Positions 5,599 to 9,671 of a stretch of DNA of 9,671 nucleotides are shown in pieces. Where the stretch lies: assembly GCA_003086435.1 (NCBI GenBank), contig QEFD01000209.1, forward strand, positions 1-9,671, in the 5' to 3' direction. The position numbers and the translations under genes were made by a program. The notes under the pieces were generated by a model. It was given only the letters and a program-made list of their open reading frames with translations, did no database searches and was not told where the DNA came from. Source of the DNA: Acidianus hospitalis (lineage in GTDB: Archaea > Thermoproteota > Thermoprotei_A > Sulfolobales > Sulfolobaceae). Every line of letters begins with the position of its first letter. Positions within the stretch are counted from its first letter, which is position 1.

Positions 5599-6690
5599 TC
5601 ATAAATTATTAAATTTCTTTTCATCCTTAAACTGCTTCTCGTATTTGCTAATTCTAGACTTATATATTATAATTGATATTATCCATGTTACGGCAAAGGT
5701 TGATATAATAATTATACCAACGTTGCCCCACCAAACATCACCGTTAATTGTTGCTATAATGTTCCAGAACCATCCACTTAGACAGAACTCAGATTGCACC
5801 AAACCTAATAGCTCTAAGGAACCTACAAGGTAAGCCACAATAATTGAAATAATAGTCATAGTCAAGTTATACCAAACCTTTCTTATCGGATTACCCATAA
5901 ACGCCCACCTATATGCGCCGTTCATGAAAAATCCGTCAGTTGTGTCTACAAGACTCATTCCTGCAGTAAAGAGGAAAGGAAAAACAAGCAGAGTCCATAA
6001 AGGTATCTTAGTAAACACTCCAGCAGTTCCGGCACTTATTGCCAAAAGGGCAGTTTCGGAAGCTGTATCGAATCCCAGTCCGAAAAGGAAACCTATAGGA
6101 TATAAGTAGTATTGATTATTAACTATCTTAAATAATCCTTTGAAATATCTATTCATGAATCCCCTCTTTAATAGTGCGTCATTTAATTTAGCTTCATCAA
6201 GCTTCCCTAGTTTTGCTTGCTTAAATAACTCGTAAATTTCAAAAAGAACAACTAAGTTAAGAAAACCAATAATGTAAAGAAAGAAACCGCTCACTAACGT
6301 TCCAACGATAGAACCTATGTTCTCTAATTGCGGAATACTAGACTCTACTGCCCTAGTTGCTACCATTAATGCTATAGATAATAATATTACCACCGTAGAA
6401 TGACCTAGAGAGAAGAAAAGTCCAGTAAATAATGAAGGTTTACTTTCTTGCACAAGTTTTCTCGTTGAATTATCTATTGCTGCCAAATGATCTGCATCTA
6501 CTGCATGCCTTAAACCAAAAAGATATGCAAGAACACCTAAAGTGAAAAAGCTAGCAAAAATCCCCTTTACGTGAACCTCAGTGCTTCCTACCACCGACGA
6601 TATCTTAAAGAGCCATATAAAAAGAATTGATGTTATTATTAATTCTATAATATAGAATAACGACGTTTTAACCAAGCTTTTTGATAACAA
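5599..6690 (-). CDS. NiCoT-family nickel/cobalt permease
   Basis: This 363-residue membrane protein has about eight helices and imports Ni2+ and/or Co2+ through the cytoplasmic membrane. The family signature H-A-V-D-A-D-H is at 62-68 inside GLRHAVDADHLAAIDNSTRK, in the second helix. Further NiCoT motifs are LGHSTVV (95-101), LGFDTASETALLA (205-217) and GMSLVDTTDGFFM (244-256). The cytoplasmic loop near 150-195 is charged, as in homologues. Whether Ni or Co is preferred cannot be told. Users of nickel (hydrogenase, urease) are not in the window. The start is TTG at 6690: an in-frame TGA lies three codons upstream and the TATA box at 6723-6732 gives a transcript start about 12 bases before it. 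The gene is transcribed alone and convergent with the small gene at 5344. Confidence 0.92.
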   Translation of the reverse strand: MLSKSLVKTSLFYIIELIITSILFIWLFKISSVVGSTEVHVKGIFASFFTLGVLAYLFGLRHAVDADHLAAIDNSTRKLVQESKPSLFTGLFFSLGHSTVVILLSIALMVATRAVESSIPQLENIGSIVGTLVSGFFLYIIGFLNLVVLFEIYELFKQAKLGKLDEAKLNDALLKRGFMNRYFKGLFKIVNNQYYLYPIGFLFGLGFDTASETALLAISAGTAGVFTKIPLWTLLVFPFLFTAGMSLVDTTDGFFMNGAYRWAFMGNPIRKVWYNLTMTIISIIVAYLVGSLELLGLVQSEFCLSGWFWNIIATINGDVWWGNVGIIIISTFAVTWIISIIIYKSRISKYEKQFKDEKKFNNL

Positions 6691-6722
6691 TTTTAATCAC
6701 ACTAATATGTATAGCCTATCCA

Positions 6723-6732
6723 ATATATAAAT
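6723..6732 (-). promoter_or_regulatory. TATA box of nickel permease gene
   Basis: On the minus strand this reads ATTTATATAT, centred about 26 bases before 6702. That leaves a short leader of about 12 bases before the TTG start at 6690. Confidence 0.55.
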
Positions 6733-6757
6733 CTTTTTATGAATACTGGAGTGTGGG

Positions 6758-6769
6758 AACAATATTGTT
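6758..6769 (-). promoter_or_regulatory. Palindrome AACAATATTGTT upstream of nickel permease
   Basis: A perfect 12-base palindrome sits about 26-46 bases upstream of the permease TATA box. It lies inside a weaker GAAC...GTTC inverted repeat, and CAATATT recurs at 6774-6780. It could bind an activator or metal sensor. It does not match the NikR consensus known to me. AT-rich palindromes are common by chance. Confidence 0.22.
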
Positions 6770-7023
6770 AGTTCAATATTTATCAGATAAACTTAAGGAA
6801 AATGCTTTCGACCTAATGTAAGTTTTTATTAAAACAATGTATTAATAAATAACCTTTGCTAAGAAAGATACTAACAAGATGGGACTACCAAGATTTTTAA
6901 TAAACTGTAAAAATTGTTGGGTAAACTCGAATAATGAAAAGAAATACTCATGAATAACTACACGTTATTAATATAGTTTATTAAGTATTTTTTCATAAAT
7001 AAACCATGAACTTACCAAAAACA

Positions 7024-7031
7024 ATTTAAAT
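7024..7031 (+). promoter_or_regulatory. TATA box of the GTPase operon
   Basis: ATTTAAAT is centred about 25 bases before the ATG at 7052, consistent with leaderless transcription of the GTPase and read-through into the following gene. Confidence 0.5.
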
Positions 7032-7051
7032 TTGAGAATCTATAATACTGT

Positions 7052-8224
7052 ATGTATTTAATTTCGTTGCTTGGTAATGGAGACACTGGAAAAACGACGT
7101 CCTTTGCAAAATTCCTACTAAAAAACAACTACTTCCTAGAACACCAAGAAGAAGCAATAAAAAACGCCAAGTTTGACGCAGAAATAAACGGAAAACCGGA
7201 AGACTACTACCAATTCCTCCTTTATGTATCACCACAAGAAAAAATCGAAGAAAGAACAATCTACACAGCACAAAAAATAATGGCGTACTACCAAGGAAAA
7301 TTCCTCCCCTTCAGAACAATATCATACCTAAAATTCACAGGAGAAAAATACGAAAGAGTAATAATAGAATCACCATACAAAGACGGATTCGCAAAAGGCT
7401 ACGTCACTTTTTCCCTACAAGACATAGGAGGACAATTCGACCTCTTTGACAAACAAATAAATGGACTAAGAATCTCAGACGCAGTAATATACTTCGCAGA
7501 CGACAAAACAACACAAAAAGACGCAGAAAACCACGCAAAAATGATCTCAGCATTCAAACTACCAACATTTGTAGTCATAAACAAAGAAGACATACTAAAA
7601 GAAAAAGCAGTAGAAAAACTAAACATGATAACAACAACCTTTAAAGAACACAAAATAAACGTGATAGACAAAATAATAACATCAGCACTATACAAAGAAG
7701 AAGAAATAGTAAAATTTTTAGAAAACGCAATAAAATGGACAATACAAAAAGAAATAAAAATATACGACAAGAACGTATTCGGAGTAATAAGAAACGTAAA
7801 CAGAAGCATAGCAACAGTTAGAGCATATTCCTCGCTGTCACTTCCTAAGCAAAGTGAGCAGATATTATATACACAAAGAAAGAAGAGATTTTATCCCAAT
7901 AAAGTTAAAAGCGTTGAATACGCATTGAAAGAAACTAGAATGATGCGTAAAGGAGATATTGTTGGTATGTTATTCCATGAGAACCCAATGCCTTCAATAG
8001 TCTTAAAAGATCCTAACACGCTTAGAACTCCTATAACTAATATTCACCTAGAGAATAATCTTGAGGAAGGAGATATTCTCTATTCTTCAATGATCCATTC
8101 CATTAAAGATATTAAGTTCGGAAATATATTATTAAATGAGGGAATTAGTGTTAATGAATTATTCGTAATAAATCCAGAGAAACACAAGATAAAAGAAGTC
8201 TATGATTTATCAGAATTTTTCTAG
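7052..8224 (+). CDS. Arf-like P-loop GTPase with C-terminal domain
   Basis: This 390-residue soluble GTPase carries the nucleotide motifs in order: P-loop GNGDTGKT (8-15), G3 DIGGQ (124-128), G4 NKED (177-180) and G5-like TSAL (210-213). DxGGQ with NKxD is the pattern of Arf, G-alpha, SR-beta and MglA-like regulatory GTPases rather than translation factors. The G domain ends near residue 235. Residues 255-390 form a second domain, predicted strand-rich, that I do not recognise. Its cellular role is unknown. The gene forms a tight unit with the next one (nine-base gap). Codon use is a striking mosaic: codons 1-16 and 256-390 are ordinary for the region, but codons 17-255 end almost only in A or C. 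Reading frame and motifs continue through both switches, so it is not a frameshift artefact. Confidence 0.85.
   Translation: MYLISLLGNGDTGKTTSFAKFLLKNNYFLEHQEEAIKNAKFDAEINGKPEDYYQFLLYVSPQEKIEERTIYTAQKIMAYYQGKFLPFRTISYLKFTGEKYERVIIESPYKDGFAKGYVTFSLQDIGGQFDLFDKQINGLRISDAVIYFADDKTTQKDAENHAKMISAFKLPTFVVINKEDILKEKAVEKLNMITTTFKEHKINVIDKIITSALYKEEEIVKFLENAIKWTIQKEIKIYDKNVFGVIRNVNRSIATVRAYSSLSLPKQSEQILYTQRKKRFYPNKVKSVEYALKETRMMRKGDIVGMLFHENPMPSIVLKDPNTLRTPITNIHLENNLEEGDILYSSMIHSIKDIKFGNILLNEGISVNELFVINPEKHKIKEVYDLSEFF
7100..7816 (+). other. Segment of A/C-ending codons inside the GTPase gene
   Basis: Hand counts in this block: Asp GAC 13, GAT 0; Tyr TAC 13, TAT 1; Asn AAC 12, AAT 1; no ATT for Ile. 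In the rest of the gene downstream: Asp GAT 5, GAC 0; Tyr TAT 5, TAC 1; Asn AAT 8, AAC 2. The sense strand is poor in T (6 of 60 at 7501-7560, against 21 of 60 at 8041-8100). The right edge, near codon 256 (7817), is sharp to within a few codons; the left edge is around codons 15-20. Confidence 0.85.
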
Positions 8225-8233
8225 GGATAAATA

Positions 8234-8803
8234 ATGAAGGTTTTAATAACTTACGGTAAAGATTTGCCCGCAGTTAAATTTGACAAGAAAGTCACAATCA
8301 AACCCGGAGAGGAGTATAAAGCCTTTGACTTTTCTATTATAAAAGACTTCGACCAAGTTTACACTTATGTAGAGAGCCCTGCTTACGCTTTTGCTACTTC
8401 ATTGCTTTATTCTAAGGATTATTTCATTGTTAAAAATCCTTATATGATGCCGAATAAAATACCAAGGGTAGAAGTTAAGGAAGTGAAAGACCATCTTGAA
8501 ACATCAAAGGAGAAAACTGTAATAATAGCTGGTCAAGATAAAACTAAAGCAGTAGTTGAAACTCATGCAGGTAGGAAAATTGACGAAAAAGAACCCGACA
8601 TGAGCATAACTAAGATGCTAAAATATAAAGGATATTGTATAATATTTACTCCAACTACTCCAAGTATAATTCTAGATACGCTGTCAGTAGCAGATAAATA
8701 TAATGTGGAAGTTATTCTAGTTGCTCCAGCAATAGATTCTAAAATAGGGATAAGTACGGGATCAGAGGTATACAATAAACGTGCCGAAAAGTGTGAGGAA
8801 TAA
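8234..8803 (+). CDS. Uncharacterised protein, GTPase gene partner
   Basis: I do not recognise this 189-residue protein. Its layout suggests two alpha/beta halves. The first has a strand MKVLITYG, an acidic middle and FATSLLYSKDYFIVKNPY (53-70). After a charged linker (80-93), the second has strand TVIIAG (95-100) and a Rossmann-like core KGYCIIFTPTTPSIILDTLSVADKYNVEVILVAP (132-165) with strand-helix-strand order. No signal peptide or membrane helix is present. It starts nine bases after the GTPase stop and lacks its own TATA box, so it is probably co-transcribed and may work with the GTPase. The last ten or so residues (from about V179) coincide with the start of insertion-sequence-like DNA, so the native C-terminus may have been replaced. 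Confidence 0.72.
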   Translation: MKVLITYGKDLPAVKFDKKVTIKPGEEYKAFDFSIIKDFDQVYTYVESPAYAFATSLLYSKDYFIVKNPYMMPNKIPRVEVKEVKDHLETSKEKTVIIAGQDKTKAVVETHAGRKIDEKEPDMSITKMLKYKGYCIIFTPTTPSIILDTLSVADKYNVEVILVAPAIDSKIGISTGSEVYNKRAEKCEE

Positions 8804-8867
8804 GGTTAGTAAAATCGCTGGAAAGGAGGTGATTGTAATTGTTATCCTACCAGATGATGAGGAATAG
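8781..8867 (+). pseudogene. Mini-ORF overlapping tnpB start, AbrB-like tail
   Basis: From GTG 8781 this frame encodes 28 residues: VPKSVRNKVSKIAGKEV, then IVIVILPDDEE. The pattern V-P-K-x-V-R followed by GKEVIVIV recalls the swapped-hairpin AbrB/MazE fold (V-P-K-x-I-R...GD-x-V-x-V). The frame is open 11 codons further upstream (RYTIN precedes) but has no good start, so it looks 5'-truncated. It overlaps the 3' end of the 189-residue gene and the first 29 bases of the tnpB fragment. Its GKEVI codons contain the GGAGGTGAT ribosome site of tnpB, so the two would be translationally coupled. Similarity is by eye only. Confidence 0.3.
8825..8833 (+). promoter_or_regulatory. Perfect Shine-Dalgarno of tnpB fragment
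   Basis: GGAGGTGAT is fully complementary to the archaeal 16S 3' end, and its GGAGGT core ends eight bases before TTG 8839. It is the strongest ribosome site in the window and favours TTG 8839 over ATG 8854 as the start. Confidence 0.6.
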
Positions 8868-9129
8868 GATTATCTGTTCTAGGGAAGCCCTTGAAAACTT
8901 CCAATTCGTTACAATAAATGGTAGAGTCTTATTTAACGAGAAAGAGAGGGTTGTTAGGATTGCTAGGGCTTACTCACAAGTAGTTAAGAGTGCTATTAGG
9001 CCATTGTTTGATGGGAAAAGTGTTGATGAATTAACCAAGGAGTTTTGCAGCATCTTACCAAACTATATTTACCTTGAAACTGCTTTAAAGCAAGCTAAGA
9101 CAATTGTTGATAGGGTTTGGGCTTCATAG
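8839..9129 (+). pseudogene. tnpB: TnpB-like transposase/nuclease, N-terminal fragment
   Basis: Ninety-six residues remain of a protein that is usually around 400. The sequence (CSREALENFQFVTINGR, then ARAYSQVVKSAIRPLF, then LPNYIYLETALKQAKTIVD) resembles by memory the start of Sulfolobales OrfB/TnpB proteins of IS605-type elements. TnpB is an RNA-guided DNA nuclease of the element. All catalytic parts (RuvC Asp and Glu, zinc finger) are missing, so it is inactive. The frame stops at TAG 9127-9129. In the same frame beyond it, from 9151, comes a Pro/Thr-rich stretch (NPQPLGFTRVTSVTPFAPL, then TAA) that could be a leftover of the gene's 3' end after an internal deletion. Confidence 0.6.
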
Positions 9130-9149
9130 GATTTCATAATATTTAATAT

Positions 9150-9300
9150 CAATCCTCAGCCCTTGGGCTTCACCAGAGTCACTTCCGTTACCCCCTTCGC
9201 CCCTTTAGCGGGATAACCCCAACCCACACCCGTAGATGTGGGGAAACAAGCACATCTTTTAGCCGCACCTTTCGGGAAAACCATGTCTGGTGTGACTGTA
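9150..9300. other. GC-rich structured block, possible element end
   Basis: This stretch is clearly richer in G and C than its neighbours. It holds hairpins: AGCCC-TT-GGGCT (9158-9169) and CCCACA-N8-TGTGGG (9223-9242). Both strands are open in places. On plus it continues the tnpB frame with two stops. On minus a 64-codon frame (stop at about 9157) is free of stops and reads GVGWGYPAKGAKGVTEVTLV near its end. It may be the 3' end of the TnpB element and the site of its guide (omega) RNA, or the tail of a second, opposite element. I cannot decide which. Confidence 0.35.
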
Positions 9301-9552
9301 TTGGTGTTTACCATTAAAGCATATAACTTTACGTTTATCGGAAACTGTTTTCAACGGCAATTAAAGCTTTATTGAGAAGGCTTTTAATTTTTATTAACTG
9401 CTCATAGATTGCTAAGAAGTATCCCAACTTATTAATATGTAGGGCTTCCTTTCAGATTAATATGTTTTGGGATCTATATGGTACTTTTACAAAAGGGGTT
9501 AAGAGGGCGGGAAGCCTCGCAGGCAGGTAAGCAGAGGATTTTTGAGTTAGTT
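9301..9552. other. Gene-free stretch with decayed minus-strand frame
   Basis: No intact gene is visible. On the minus strand one frame from about 9540 to 9332 is broken by a single TAG and reads short protein-like runs (LPACEASRPLNPF, then LKEALHINKLGYFLAIYEQL, ending ALIAVENSFR). It then shifts frame into the 64-codon ORF that ends near 9157. This may be a decayed coding sequence, possibly part of the same mobile region. Chance cannot be ruled out. Confidence 0.3.
9421..9473. repeat. Imperfect inverted repeat with ATTAATATG direct repeat
   Basis: ATCCCA (9421-9426) pairs with TGGGAT (9468-9473). Inside, ATTAAT at 9431 and 9456 can also pair, giving a two-part stem with a 19-base loop. ATTAATATG occurs as a direct repeat (9431 and 9456). 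Such a structure would fit an IS200/IS605-type end, but no transposase gene is adjacent in a supporting orientation. Confidence 0.3.
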
Positions 9553-9671
9553 TTATGCTCCTTGCATTGCTCTCTCTTCCTTAATTTTTGTAGCCATAAT
9601 TATTACGCTAATAGTCACTATCGACGACACTATGAATGAGTACTGGAAAGCTAGCCTTGAGGGTATAAAAG
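9553..9671 (-). CDS. Membrane protein, C-terminal 38 residues
   Basis: The frame is open from the window edge to TAA at 9553-9555. It shows a final hydrophobic helix (about 15 residues, FIVSSIVTISVIIM) followed by a short basic and acidic cytoplasmic tail, ATKIKEERAMQGA. This resembles the end of a major-facilitator-type transporter (helix then charged tail), but the fragment is too small to name the family. Its 3' end points toward the mobile-element remnant, so the remnant lies between two convergent host transcripts. Confidence 0.55.
   Translation of the reverse strand, partial: FIPSRLAFQYSFIVSSIVTISVIIMATKIKEERAMQGA

Larger units (their letters stand above)
6691..7051. other. AT-rich gene-free spacer
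   Basis: These 361 bases hold the permease promoter, the palindrome at 6758-6769 and the GTPase promoter, but no convincing gene. One 24-codon ORF on the plus strand (6879-6953) encodes a peptide with a CKNC motif and a TATA-like TTAATAAATA about 30 bases upstream. It is too short to call and no ribosome site is present. Confidence 0.5.
8775..9300 (+). mobile_element. Remnant of a TnpB-type (IS200/IS605-like) element
   Basis: The tract combines a truncated tnpB 5' end with its strong ribosome site, an overlapping mini-ORF, and a GC-rich hairpin-bearing block. It differs in composition from the AT-rich surroundings. No terminal repeats or target duplication could be placed, as expected for this family, so the ends are approximate. 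No TnpA gene is present; any movement would need help in trans, and the element looks dead. Confidence 0.5.

Noticed and set aside
5588..6109. Two plus-strand ORFs of 81 and 61 residues across the nickel permease gene
   Set aside because: They are antisense to NiCoT motifs and lack start signals.
6691..6720. A longer N-terminus for the nickel permease
   Set aside because: An in-frame TGA three codons upstream of the TTG rules out extension.
7026..7809. Minus-strand ORFs of 81 and 136 residues opposite the GTPase gene
   Set aside because: They are by-products of the skewed A/C composition of the sense strand; the plus frame carries the GTPase motifs.
8563..8775. Minus-strand ORF of 70 residues
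   Set aside because: It is opposite the 189-residue gene, with no independent support.
1..9671. CRISPR array or cas genes
   Set aside because: No regularly spaced direct repeats of 24-37 bases and no Cas-like protein are visible.

Overview
The window looks like chromosomal DNA of a thermoacidophilic crenarchaeon of the order Sulfolobales. Genus cannot be fixed from the sequence alone; Acidianus or a close relative is a guess. The signs are: AT-rich DNA; genes whose start codon lies about 24-27 bases after a TATA box, so mostly leaderless mRNAs; a GGTGAT or GGAGGT ribosome site used only on internal genes; an Agl3-type UDP-sulfoquinovose synthase; and a TnpB-type insertion sequence remnant. 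All functions below come from reading the sequence, with no database search.

Layout, left to right. (1) 1-657: the 3' end of sufB, the iron-sulfur scaffold gene, running in from outside the window. (2) 789-861: a tRNA-Cys-like cloverleaf with three lesions. Its last base touches the stop codon of a convergent family-2 glycosyltransferase gene (862-1818, minus). (3) 1904-3851: a compact module of an FmdE-family metalloprotein, a TauE/SafE-type anion permease and a TetR regulator. Palindromes lie in its promoters. (4) 3969-5189: UDP-sulfoquinovose synthase, which supplies the sulfonated sugar of the S-layer N-glycan. (5) 5344-5583: an unknown 79-residue protein, then a convergent NiCoT nickel/cobalt permease (5599-6690, minus). 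(6) 6691-7051: an AT-rich gene-free spacer. (7) 7052-8803: a two-gene unit of an Arf-like GTPase and an unknown 189-residue protein. (8) 8775-9300: a decayed TnpB element and a GC-rich structured block. (9) 9553 to the end: the C-terminus of a membrane protein on the minus strand, coming from outside the window.

The strongest anomaly is inside the GTPase gene. From about codon 17 to codon 255 nearly every codon ends in A or C (Asp always GAC, Tyr and Asn almost always TAC and AAC). Both flanks use normal T-ending codons, and the frame and GTPase motifs stay intact across both switches. This looks like a mosaic gene or a segment under unusual mRNA-level constraint. Other points worth a second look are the degenerate tRNA-Cys, the FmdE/TauE/TetR module with its candidate operators, the uncharacterised GTPase partner, and the TnpB remnant with an overlapping AbrB-like mini-ORF.
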